Positions 1 to 8,000 of a stretch of DNA of 30,275 bases are shown piece after piece. The notes below the pieces were generated by a model. The model saw only the letters and a list, made by a program, of their open reading frames with translations. It had not been told where the DNA came from and did no database searches. How positions within the stretch are numbered: position 1 is the first letter of the stretch; each line of letters opens with the position of its first letter. Where the stretch lies: positions 1 to 30,275 of the IMG/VR virus record IMGVR_UViG_3300025120_000324, one strand, 5' to 3'. The stretch is from a virus. The position numbers and the translations under genes were made by a program.

Positions 1-36
1 TACCTGCTATATCAGCTCCGCTGAGTGTAGGTAAAT

Positions 37-58
37 AAAACAAAACCCTATGAGTAAA
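37..58 (+). repeat. Direct repeat copy 1, spanning the MazG-fusion start codon
   Basis: This 22-base stretch covers the A-rich leader and first codons of the gene starting at 50. It matches positions 277-298 in 20 of 22 columns (mismatches at columns 1 and 10). The two copies are exactly 240 bases, or 80 codons, apart and are in the same reading frame. They bracket the N-terminal GIY-YIG-like module. Positions 1-49 otherwise hold no gene I can assign; the end of an upstream gene may lie there, with stops in all three frames by position 38. Confidence 0.8.
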
Positions 59-898
59 ACAAAACCAATGTATTACGTTTATCATATACCTAAAGTAAAA
101 GTAGGTATGACAAAAGATCTAGGAGACCGAGTCTTTGAACAACAAGGATATGAGCCGGAAGAAGTTGAATTACTTTTTGTGTCTAGAGATTTAGAATCGG
201 CTTCTGCTAAAGAAATAGAATACCAAAAATTTTACGGCTATTCTGTAGATAGACAAAGCTATAAAGACTTAATGACTAAACAAAAACCTATGAGTAAATT
301 TAAAATTAATGTTACTGAAATGACCACAACCTTTCCATGTTATAATAGGGAGCTAGCAGGCTATCTTATGGACAATAGAGGAAGAGCTATCGAGTTAAAA
401 GATGGCCAAAAGTTTATAGTAAATGACAATTTAATTGATTGGTGTAAAGAAAACGCAAGAACTTCTATGTACAATGCAGATAGATGTTATGTGTACAACA
501 AAGCTTTAGCTAAGGCCATTAAAAAAGATATGCCAGCAAACTTAGCCGAGGCTATGGAAATGCAAGTTAATTATGAATATGTTACTACTGAATGCGGTAA
601 ATGCATATTTCCAGCTATAAGATCTTGGGCTCACGAGCGCGGTTTATATGACAAAGGAGATGTAAAAACACAATATGTTAAGCTGCAAGAAGAAGCTGGA
701 GAAGTTGCAAGGGCAATTATTAAGAATGATATATCTGAGTTAAAAGACGGCATTGGCGATATGGTTGTTGTATTAACTAACCTAGCGCATTTAGCTGGCT
801 TAGAGATTGAAGATTGTATACAAGCAGCCTATGACGTTATAAGTAAACGTAAAGGGTCTATGATTAACGGATCATTTGTAAAGAATGAAACGCTTTAA
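50..898 (+). CDS. GIY-YIG-like domain fused to MazG-type nucleotide pyrophosphohydrolase
   Basis: The C-terminal part (about residues 185-270) has the MazG signature. E214, E215 and E218 form EExxE, followed by E230 and D233 (ExxD) and D237; this metal site hydrolyses nucleoside triphosphates to monophosphates. The N-terminal 80 residues resemble a degenerate GIY-YIG/T5orf172-type module: YYVY at 8-11, KVGMT at 17-21, an R at 27 and a later E/Q-K-GY segment. The middle (81-180) is unrecognised; a CxxC lies at 182-185. An internal ATG (codon 81, position 290) has the same A-rich leader as the annotated start and could give a shorter MazG-only product. The gene lies upstream of nuclease and ribonucleotide reductase genes, so a role in nucleotide-pool management fits. 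MazG is confident; nuclease activity of the N-terminal module is inference. Confidence 0.8.
   Translation: MSKTKPMYYVYHIPKVKVGMTKDLGDRVFEQQGYEPEEVELLFVSRDLESASAKEIEYQKFYGYSVDRQSYKDLMTKQKPMSKFKINVTEMTTTFPCYNRELAGYLMDNRGRAIELKDGQKFIVNDNLIDWCKENARTSMYNADRCYVYNKALAKAIKKDMPANLAEAMEMQVNYEYVTTECGKCIFPAIRSWAHERGLYDKGDVKTQYVKLQEEAGEVARAIIKNDISELKDGIGDMVVVLTNLAHLAGLEIEDCIQAAYDVISKRKGSMINGSFVKNETL
277..298 (+). repeat. Direct repeat copy 2, at internal Met81 of the MazG fusion
   Basis: This is the second copy of the 22-base repeat at 37-58. It contains ATGAGTAAA in frame, preceded by the same A-rich leader. It probably marks the original start of the MazG gene before the GIY-YIG-like module was joined, or the product of a leader duplication. 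Confidence 0.8.
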
Positions 899-1334
899 AA
901 GATCAAAGAAAAAAGGTCCCGTTCGTGCTAAGAAAGCTACAGCGGACGGGATTGAATTTCGATCAGGTTTAGAAAAGCATACTTATTTAGCGTTGAAAGA
1001 TGCTAAGCTGTTTGAAAAGTATGAATATGAAGTGTTTCAAACCATGAAAGGTTTTAAATTTCCCAATGTGTCATTCGAGAAACAATCAAATGGCAAGGGT
1101 GATATGAAAGATAGAGGGCAGAAAAAAATACTAGGCATTAAATATACTCCTGACTTTACTGGTAAGGATTATATAATAGAATGCAAGGGTAGAGCTAACG
1201 AACAATTCCCTCTTCGCTGGAAGTTATTTAAACTCTGGTGTACATTAAATAATGAAACAAGAACTTTATATAAACCTCAAAACCAAAAAGATGTAGCATT
1301 AATGATTAAACTTATATTAGATGGTAGGAAATAA
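885..1334 (+). CDS. PD-(D/E)XK endonuclease (DUF1064 / phage endonuclease I-like)
   Basis: This 149-residue basic protein has the order of active-site residues of PD-(D/E)XK nucleases: E30 (SGLE), D90 (TPDF), then E99 and K101 (IIECKG). Length and layout resemble DUF1064 proteins and T7 endonuclease I, a Holliday-junction resolvase that debranches replicating phage DNA. The N-terminal 20 residues are almost all Lys/Arg, suiting DNA binding. It overlaps the MazG gene by 14 bases (885-898) and the next small ORF by 14 bases (1321-1334), so translation is probably coupled. The family is fairly clear. The exact substrate (junctions, branched DNA or host DNA for nucleotide salvage) is not decided by sequence. 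Confidence 0.75.
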   Translation: MKRFKRSKKKGPVRAKKATADGIEFRSGLEKHTYLALKDAKLFEKYEYEVFQTMKGFKFPNVSFEKQSNGKGDMKDRGQKKILGIKYTPDFTGKDYIIECKGRANEQFPLRWKLFKLWCTLNNETRTLYKPQNQKDVALMIKLILDGRK

Positions 1335-1470
1335 AAAACAATTAGCACGCAAAGCTTATGCAGAAAGGCAAATAGCTAAATGGGTTAAGTGGTCCTGGAG
1401 TAATAAAGGTAGAATCTCATGGAAAGAATTAGTAAAAAAACAAGATGAATTTAAAATTAGAGTATTATAA
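1321..1470 (+). CDS. Small basic, Trp-rich protein (49 aa), unknown function
   Basis: An ATG at 1321 opens 49 codons ending at TAA 1468-1470, directly abutting the ribonucleotide reductase ATG at 1471. It overlaps the nuclease gene by 14 bases. The product is rich in Lys/Arg and Trp, including a KWVKWSWSNKG segment. It fills exactly the only gap in an otherwise tightly packed operon, which supports it being a gene. I recognise no family. Confidence 0.6.
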   Translation: MVGNKKQLARKAYAERQIAKWVKWSWSNKGRISWKELVKKQDEFKIRVL

Positions 1471-3333
1471 ATGAACAAATCAAACAGAATATTAAGTGAC
1501 ATAACGGTATTTATGAAATACGCAAAGTATATACCAGAAACAAAGCGTAGAGAAACATGGGATCAGCTTGTGTTTAGAAATGAATCGATGCATATAAAAA
1601 AGTTTCCAAACTTAGAAAAAGAAATAAGATTAGCGTATGAAGATGTGTATAGCAAAAATATATTACCGAGTATGCGAAGCCTGCAATTTGGTGGTAAGCC
1701 TATCGAAATATCTCCTAATAGGATATATAACTGTGCTTATTTACCGGTAGAGTCTGTAGCCGCTTTTAGTGAAACAATGTTTTTGTTATTAGGCGGAACC
1801 GGAGTAGGTTATTCAGTCCAGAAACATCATGTGGCTAAGTTACCATCTGTTACTGTGCCATTTGAAAAACGTACTCGTAGATTCCTGGTAATGGATTCTA
1901 TAGAAGGTTGGGCTGATGCAATTAAAGTATTGATGAAGTCGTACTTAGGCAACAAAAGATCTTCAAGAATTGATTTTGATTATTCAGATATACGCGCTAA
2001 AGGAGCAAGACTTGTGACGTCAGGAGGTAAAGCTCCAGGACCCCAGCCACTTAAAGAGGCTATAGTAAAAATAACAGGGATATTAGATACATTAAAAGAT
2101 GGGGATTATTTAAGCACGGTACAAGCACATGATATTATATGTCACATTGCTGATTCAGTTTTAGCCGGGGGAATAAGAAGAGCAGCTTTAATCTCTTTAT
2201 TCTCATCTGATGATGTTGAAATGATTGGTTGTAAGTCAGGAGATTGGTGGGAACAAAACCCGCAGCGTGGTAGAGCTAATAATTCAGCTGTACTTATGCG
2301 ACAGAAGCTTACTAAGTCTTACTTTATGGATCTTTGGAAACGTATTGAGTTATCCGGGTCTGGTGAACCAGGTTTTTATTTAACTAATGACAAAGATTGG
2401 GGCACTAATCCTTGTTGTGAAATTGCACTTAGACCTTATCAATTTTGTAATTTATGTGAAGTAAATGGATCAGACTTAGATACGCAAGAAGCATTTGACA
2501 GGCGTGTAACTCATGCAGCCTTTATAGGGACGTTACAAGCATCATACACGAGCTTTCATTATCTTAGAGATATATGGAGAACTACAACAGAAAAAGATGC
2601 TTTAATTGGCGTCTCAATCACAGGGATCGGATCTGGCAAAGTCTTAAAATTAGACATGGACAAAGCAGCACTGCTTGTTAAAGCAGAAAATAAACGTGTT
2701 GCAAAATTAATTGGCATTAACCCATCAGCTAGATCAACAACGGTTAAACCGGCAGGGACTACATCATTGACGCTAGGAACGTCATCTGGTATTCACGCTT
2801 GGCATAATGATTATTATGTAAGAAGAATACGTGTAGGTAAGAACGAGTCAATGTACAAGTTCCTTGCTGAAAACCACCCTGAGCTAATTGAAGATGAATA
2901 CTTTAGACCTCATGATACTGCGGTAATATCTATACCTCAGAAAGCTCCGGAAGGATCTATGCTTAGAACAGAACATCCGATTGAACTTCTTGAACGTGTA
3001 AAATTTGTATCTGAGATGTGGGTTAAACCGGGTCATAGAGACGGTAGAAATACACATAATATATCAGCTACTGTATCTATTAAAGAAGATGAATGGGAAT
3101 TGATTGGCGATTGGATGTGGGATAACAAAGAATTTTACAATGGTCTATCTGTGTTACCTTATAACGGAGGTACTTATGTTCAGGCTCCTTTTGAAGATAT
3201 TACAAGAGAGAAGTATTATGAAATGATGGAAACGTTAAAATTAGTTGATATTTCTAGAATTGAAGAAGAGGACGATGAAACCGATCTATCCGGAGAACTT
3301 GCTTGTGCAGGGGGTGCATGTGAGATTACTTAA
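1471..3333 (+). CDS. nrdJ: Adenosylcobalamin-dependent (class II, monomeric) ribonucleotide reductase
   Basis: It reduces ribonucleotides to deoxyribonucleotides for phage DNA synthesis. The key residues of the Lactobacillus leichmannii RTPR type are visible: C88 in the IYNCAYLPV segment; C315 (thiyl radical), E317 and N313 in the NPCCEI motif; C326, exactly 11 residues after C315 as in RTPR (408/419); and a C-terminal CAGGAC pair (C612, C617) that shuttles electrons. The glycine-rich LLLGGTGVGYS segment (105-115) is also typical. No ATP-cone is seen. At 620 residues it is shorter than RTPR (739), with losses spread over all parts. The usual NPCGEI is NPCCEI here. The reaction needs vitamin B12 from the host or environment. 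Start follows the preceding stop without a gap. Confidence 0.93.
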   Translation: MNKSNRILSDITVFMKYAKYIPETKRRETWDQLVFRNESMHIKKFPNLEKEIRLAYEDVYSKNILPSMRSLQFGGKPIEISPNRIYNCAYLPVESVAAFSETMFLLLGGTGVGYSVQKHHVAKLPSVTVPFEKRTRRFLVMDSIEGWADAIKVLMKSYLGNKRSSRIDFDYSDIRAKGARLVTSGGKAPGPQPLKEAIVKITGILDTLKDGDYLSTVQAHDIICHIADSVLAGGIRRAALISLFSSDDVEMIGCKSGDWWEQNPQRGRANNSAVLMRQKLTKSYFMDLWKRIELSGSGEPGFYLTNDKDWGTNPCCEIALRPYQFCNLCEVNGSDLDTQEAFDRRVTHAAFIGTLQASYTSFHYLRDIWRTTTEKDALIGVSITGIGSGKVLKLDMDKAALLVKAENKRVAKLIGINPSARSTTVKPAGTTSLTLGTSSGIHAWHNDYYVRRIRVGKNESMYKFLAENHPELIEDEYFRPHDTAVISIPQKAPEGSMLRTEHPIELLERVKFVSEMWVKPGHRDGRNTHNISATVSIKEDEWELIGDWMWDNKEFYNGLSVLPYNGGTYVQAPFEDITREKYYEMMETLKLVDISRIEEEDDETDLSGELACAGGACEIT

Positions 3334-3340
3334 ATTAAAA

Positions 3341-3375
3341 AAAGCCGTTACTTAATTGTAGCGGCTTTAATTTTA
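3341..3375 (+). terminator. Intrinsic terminator after nrdJ, probably bidirectional
   Basis: An 11-base-pair stem (3341-3351 with 3358-3368, one G-T wobble) with a 6-base loop is followed by a T-rich run (AATTTTAAT). The other side is A-rich (ATTAAAA), so it may also stop - strand transcripts. It sits between the convergent nucleotide-metabolism and late modules, the expected place. Confidence 0.8.
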
Positions 3376-3474
3376 ATCATAATTTTTAAACATTAATAAA
3401 TAAAGAAATGAATTCCATTTTTTCATTAACACTATAAGTAATTTTCTAAATTTAGAATCTTTTTTGTTTCCCAT
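3373..3474 (-). CDS. Possible 33-residue basic hydrophobic peptide
   Basis: An ATG at 3474 (- strand) opens 33 codons ending in the right flank of the terminator. The peptide begins with charged residues and has a hydrophobic, Lys-interrupted stretch (LLIVLMKKWNSFLYLLMF). It follows the M15 peptidase by 10 bases and has an A-rich leader. A tiny membrane-active lysis peptide is conceivable, but the ORF is short and could arise by chance. Apart from this and the terminator, I see nothing in 3334-3484. Confidence 0.25.
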   Translation of the reverse strand: MGNKKDSKFRKLLIVLMKKWNSFLYLLMFKNYD

Positions 3475-3484
3475 AATTTTTGTT

Positions 3485-3811
3485 TTAATATAACCAAGTT
3501 ACTCGAGGATCTTTTTCGTTATCTCCATCGACGTGAATAAATGTTTTTGCAATACCTATTCTATTAAATCCAGCCGCAATTAATGACTGTAGTATAATAA
3601 ATCTTTGCCTGCTATTAGTTACTTTAATATCTACGGCTAGACCTTTTAAATGAGATGAATCTGTTTTACCGCCTACTTTTTCGTTGTGGTCAGCACTTCT
3701 CCAAGCAGAATTTATTATAAAAGGTATGTCAGCTATCACTCTAGCGTTGTCTAGTTTAGCTAGAAAATCTTCGTTCATGTTCTCCTCGCATTCTTTAAAA
3801 TATATACTCAT
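3485..3811 (-). CDS. M15-family peptidase (endolysin-like peptidoglycan hydrolase)
   Basis: This 108-residue single-domain enzyme has the zinc site of M15 (D-Ala-D-Ala carboxypeptidase / L-Ala-D-Glu endopeptidase) peptidases. The SSHLKGLAVD segment gives H54 and D61, and FIHVD gives H93 with D95. An SAWRS segment (35-39) is also typical of the M15_3 group. There is no signal peptide, so access to the wall needs a holin or another export route. The start overlaps the stop of the upstream gene as ATGA (3808-3811), indicating translational coupling. It is the last clear gene of the late unit and probably the endolysin, cutting peptide stems or cross-links. Confidence 0.85.
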   Translation of the reverse strand: MSIYFKECEENMNEDFLAKLDNARVIADIPFIINSAWRSADHNEKVGGKTDSSHLKGLAVDIKVTNSRQRFIILQSLIAAGFNRIGIAKTFIHVDGDNEKDPRVTWLY

Positions 3812-4131
3812 ATCCCTAATTTATTAGCTCTTTTAATTGCATCTCTTACTTCTTTCTCTGTAATTATTAGCTTAAGATCAATACCTGCTCTCCATTGAGC
3901 TACACTTTTTCCGTTGTTCATTAATATTAATGTTGGAACAGAAATCACGCTTTTTTGTATAGATGCTGGTTGATCTTCTAGCCAAGCAAATTGAATTTTA
4001 ATATCTGCGAGTTTGCTGACAGGTATATTATTATTTTTATTCCACTTAGCGTTTATTTCAAGTAAAGTGAACTTTTGACAATAAGAATTTAAAGATGTTA
4101 GTAATGCGATTAAAATTATAATTTTTTTCAT
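3808..4131 (-). CDS. Exported thioredoxin-fold protein lacking the CxxC motif
   Basis: Residues 1-19 form a signal peptide (basic start, hydrophobic core, CQ-type end common in Flavobacteriia). The mature part looks like a minimal thioredoxin fold: a beta strand leading to W30, where CxxC would follow but NKNN is found, then SVPTLILMNNG (64-74), which matches the cis-proline strand of thioredoxins. The only cysteine (C18) is at the signal-peptide end, so redox activity is unlikely. Cys18 could instead be a lipid anchor, but the preceding residues are a poor lipobox. The gene lies between a membrane protein gene and the M15 peptidase, so a periplasmic role in lysis or envelope targeting is plausible but unproven. 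Confidence 0.6.
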   Translation of the reverse strand: MKKIIILIALLTSLNSYCQKFTLLEINAKWNKNNNIPVSKLADIKIQFAWLEDQPASIQKSVISVPTLILMNNGKSVAQWRAGIDLKLIITEKEVRDAIKRANKLGI

Positions 4132-4133
4132 GA

Positions 4134-4415
4134 TTATTTCTTTTCAATTATTTCATACAGCTTTTCGTCTATTTTATCTAATTTATCACTATTTTCTTGA
4201 ACCTTTTCTTGAGTGTTCATAATTGTTTCTCGAACTAGCTGATCTTTAAGATCATATTCGGTTCTTGTAATAGTAGGTTTCGGTAATTCTTTAGCAAGAT
4301 CTATATCTTTTTGTAACGTAAAGTATAGAGTCGCTAAGGAAATGGCTCCGCCAACGACTATGCCTATAGTTTTTAAATCTAAGGTAATTTCTGTTTTTTC
4401 GCTTAGTTTTGTCAT
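4134..4415 (-). CDS. Single-pass membrane protein with coiled coil (holin- or spanin-like)
   Basis: The 93-residue product has a short charged N-terminus, one membrane segment (about 17-34, glycine-rich at its start) and a long charged helical tail (about 50-93) likely to form a coiled coil. Such proteins next to endolysins in Bacteroidetes and marine phages are often holin- or inner-spanin-like. It overlaps the upstream gene as ATGA (4412-4415) and is two bases from the next. Function is inferred from topology and position only. Confidence 0.55.
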   Translation of the reverse strand: MTKLSEKTEITLDLKTIGIVVGGAISLATLYFTLQKDIDLAKELPKPTITRTEYDLKDQLVRETIMNTQEKVQENSDKLDKIDEKLYEIIEKK

Positions 4416-4675
4416 TTTGATTTTTTATATTTAGTAACTCTTCCTTTTGTATTTTTTTCTTCCTTAGCAGCCGCTTTTTCTGCGTCGGTTAACTCGCTCC
4501 ATGTTGAAGGTGTTTTTGAGGACACTTTTCTAGTTGGTCTAAAAGTATTTTCTCCTTTTTTGTAGTCTTCATTACCCCTAGGTGTCTCCCATTTTTCTTT
4601 AAACCAGCGCTTCAAAGCTAATCCTTCTTTTGTTTTTCTTACCTTAAAAGGTGAAGATTTCATTATAAATCCCAT
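4412..4675 (-). CDS. Small basic W-x4-W protein of marine viruses (DUF5872-like), unknown function
   Basis: The 87-residue product contains RWFKEKWETPRG (W24 and W29), a middle RPTRKVSSKTPSTWSELT region (W59) and a Lys-rich tail. From memory, this WFKEKW...P...KTPxTW pattern recurs in small proteins of marine phages and algal viruses. Its start codon shares one base with the stop of the upstream gene (TAATG), and its own stop overlaps the membrane protein start. A second ATG at codon 5 is an alternative start. No function is known to me. Confidence 0.55.
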   Translation of the reverse strand: MGFIMKSSPFKVRKTKEGLALKRWFKEKWETPRGNEDYKKGENTFRPTRKVSSKTPSTWSELTDAEKAAAKEEKNTKGRVTKYKKSK

Positions 4676-5067
4676 TACTTCTTTGAATTACCCCAGTTAG
4701 CTACACCTACCTTTCTGCATTTTGCCATAGCTCCGCTTCTATACGCTGAGTTGCCTCCTGAATATCTTGCGGCAACCTTTTTATAACAAGCATCCTTTAA
4801 TTTAACGGGGGAATGATCGAATCCTTCTTTCTTTAAAGCTAAGTGCTCTTCGTTTGTGTCAGCCATTACTTCTCCACCAGATTTACCATACATTTTGTGG
4901 GCTTTAAATTTATTAGGAGAACCGCATCCGCAAGCATCTATAGGTCCGCCGCTGCCATCTGCATTCATAGTTACCTCTTGATTCATAGGATAAGAGGCTC
5001 CGCTTCTACTCTCTTTAATTCTAGTTGTTATAGGTTTCATAGTTTTATTGTTTAACGTTCTTTCCAT
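4675..5067 (-). CDS. Small Cys-containing virus protein (CYKKVAARY...SAYRSGA...CRKVG...NWG motif)
   Basis: The C-terminal 40 residues carry a motif I recall from many marine phage and algal virus proteins: a Cys-Tyr start, an SAYRSGA core, a CRKVG step and a terminal NWG. A second pair of cysteines (ACGCGSP) lies in the N-terminal half. Three starts are possible: GTG at 5082, ATG at 5067 and ATG at 5040. 5082 and 5067 overlap the giant gene's end; 5040 lies 11 bases after its stop with an A-rich leader. I chose 5067 without strong preference. Role unknown; the paired cysteines could form disulfides or bind metal. Confidence 0.6.
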   Translation of the reverse strand: MERTLNNKTMKPITTRIKESRSGASYPMNQEVTMNADGSGGPIDACGCGSPNKFKAHKMYGKSGGEVMADTNEEHLALKKEGFDHSPVKLKDACYKKVAARYSGGNSAYRSGAMAKCRKVGVANWGNSKK

Positions 5068-8000
5068 TTTCTTTTTTTCCACTTCATCTTTTCTCCAAAT
5101 TTAGTTTTCTTTTTATCTTTTTCTATCATATTAAGATCCCATTCGCTGAACCCTAGCAATAAAGAAACAGATTGCCAAAATTTAGTTTCTTGAGCAAATG
5201 CTAATCTAACATGGTTTGCTTTACGAACTGCTCTATCTAAAGGTATATTCGCGGTGGCAGAAGCTATTTGACCAATTGCATAATAAGCCGGATTGTCTAA
5301 GCCAAACCCAACCATTTTCTCTCTGGTGTTTTTATAACTAAACGCTCTACCTGCACTTCTACCTTTTCGTATTTTAGAAGATATAGGAGGAGATAAATCT
5401 AAAGCTTTTAATGCTGCTTCTGAATAGTCAGGACGATCTTTTTTAGATTGTTTGTCAATCTCTAACACAATATTTTTGACAGTAGAAGCCACGGCTCCGT
5501 AGATACCTAAACCTCTAAGCATTGAATCTAGCATAGTATTAGCTACCCTAACACCTTTCTTTTTAGTTTCTTCTTCTTCTTCATCATCGAACAACGTTGC
5601 AAACAAAGCTGCTTGTAAACCGCTGAATATAACATTTTGTATGGCTGCATAATAAAGCATCTTAGTAATGTTTTCTTTAGCGCTTCCACGGCCATTCTTA
5701 AGATCTAAGAAAGCTTTTTTAGTTAATCTCATGTATTGCATCGGAGTATTCGCAAAAGCTAATATAATACGTCCTAACGGACTAGCTTGTTGTTGTGATA
5801 CTCTATCAGGTCTAGAGGATTGCTGAGTAGCTTCAGCTATTTCTTGAAAATCTAAAAACGCTTGTTCCTCTGCTGCTAACCTACCCATACCTGGTTTACC
5901 TTCACCTTTTTGCATATAAGTATTAACTCTGTTCCTGTAAAAAGACGCTCCGCCCATTGCAATAGCAAAACTATCCGCTATTTGTGTAGGCAAGAAACCT
6001 GCTTTCAATATAACAGCCAATACCGCTTTAGCTTTATTTGTTTGAGTGGCTGCAGCATTAGCAATTTCATCGGCATTAACATCGTTCTTTAATCCGGTAC
6101 GTCTAGATTTTAAAAAGTCAGAATTGAATAACATTGAGAAGTCACCCCAAAATTGTTTTTGATTACCAAAAGCTTTAGCTGCTAATAACGGATTGTTATC
6201 ACCCCAGTTTATAAAGTTTACAGTTGACAATGTTTGTAGCAACGCTGATCTGGTATTAAAGAACATTATGGTAGCCACAGAATCATTAACCCAATTCATA
6301 AACTTATTAGTTAGCTTATTAGCTCCTACTGGTCTGTTACGACCAGATTTCATTCTATATAAAGAATCTTTTAAAGCCTCTACATAATCTTCTCCAAACG
6401 CAGCTTCTAGTTTATTTAGATTGTCTTCTGAAAATATTATATCTGCGTTTTGTTGCCAAGTTTCTAAAAACTCTTTTCTTTTTATGGTGTTAACCATATT
6501 TATAGCATCAGTTGTAATAGTTCCAGCTAACCAACTTTCTTGAGGGGCAGGGTAGCCGCCCATAGTTTTATTTAGTTGCCTTGCAAATCTTTTTAAGTTA
6601 GGAGAATTTTTAACAATATTTACTAAAGTTTTAATATCAGATTCAGATATTCCTTTTATTTCATGACCGTTTAATTGCCAAAGATATACTCTAACTGCAT
6701 CTTCATATTTAAAATCTGTCTTAGGGTCTCTTTTGCCTAATTCTTTAGGTATATCCTTTAAAGACTTTTTAAGTTGTCTGACAGCATTAGCCACTTGTAA
6801 CTTGTATGTATCAAACTCATTTATCCCTCTAGCAAAAGGATCGAACAATGATTTCTTAAACCACTCTTTTTGTTGTTCACCAAGCTTTCCTTTGCCTAAT
6901 AACTTGTACATTAAACCTTCAAAATCTTCAGCTCCTGGGGGTATAAAGAATTGGAATCGACCTTTCTTACGGCCCATTACCGATGCCTTGTATTTAGATA
7001 TAGTGCCTCTAGCATCAATACCACTTTTCTTTTCAATCATTTGATTGAACGTGCTGTTCATGCTTTTGGAAAATTGCACATTCGCTTGTCTAACCTTGCT
7101 CTTAACGTCTAGTACCTCCAATGCCTTGGCTACCGCTTTAACATTTTGAATGGCGTCGTCTGCAAAATAAAAATCGTTATAACCTTCTGCAGCTTTACCA
7201 ACAATCCAATCAGCTTTAGCTTGAGGTGAGGAGTCAGCTAAGCCAGTAATATTTGCTAAAGGTATGTCTAATCCAATACCTTTTAAAAACTCGTGTATAG
7301 CATTTGCGCTGTTTGCCGGTCTAGCTGTAAGTATGAAAACATTTTTGTTTCCAAACTTTTTATTTCTAGCCATAGCCTTTTCAAAGAAAGGACCCTTGCT
7401 TCCATTAACGACTTTACTAAATTCACTAAAGTCAAAATCAACACCCTCAGCCATTAGTCTATCACCTTCTTTCGCAAACTGTTCAGCATCTAGTTTATTT
7501 TGTTCCTGCACTACTTTCTTGTCAAATACCACAATGTTCTCAGTTTCTCTTCCCTCATTTTTACCTTGGCTAATATTGGTATCTGTAAATCGCGCAGCCT
7601 TTATCCCTTTTCTTTTAAGTGCTACTGCTAATTTTTTAAGATCTTTTTTAGAAAATGATTGTTCAAATCTAGGATCAATAAGTTCATATAAGTTAGATTC
7701 ATCTACCGCATAACCAGCTCTTGGCTTAATGTCTAAGTTGTTAATAACATCAAACACTTGATCCTCTGTTGCAATAGATGCTTCGTCTATCTTAAAACTA
7801 CTAACCTCTCCTTGATTACCCTTAGCGTATGCTGCAGCTTGTTTTTTATCTTCTGAAAAATATACAAATCCGTCAATGTCTTTGACTGATTTTATATCCC
7901 CGCCGTGGAATATTCTAATTTCCCCTGGCATTGTATATAATACATTACTTTTAGTCTTAGCTAATGTGTCGTCAAAATCCCAAACACTTATACCTTTAGG

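Noticed and set aside
1-49. C-terminal end of an upstream gene
   Set aside because: All three + strand frames reach a stop between 22 and 38, and none has enough sequence to judge.
3808-4131. Active thioredoxin supplying electrons to the ribonucleotide reductase
   Set aside because: It has a signal peptide and lacks the CxxC pair, so it can be neither cytoplasmic nor redox-active in that way.
7264-7713. 149-codon + strand frame opposite the HAD/ART region
   Set aside because: It is a shadow of a real gene: low-complexity Ser/Leu/Phe content, no family pattern, and it overlaps recognisable HAD motifs on the - strand.
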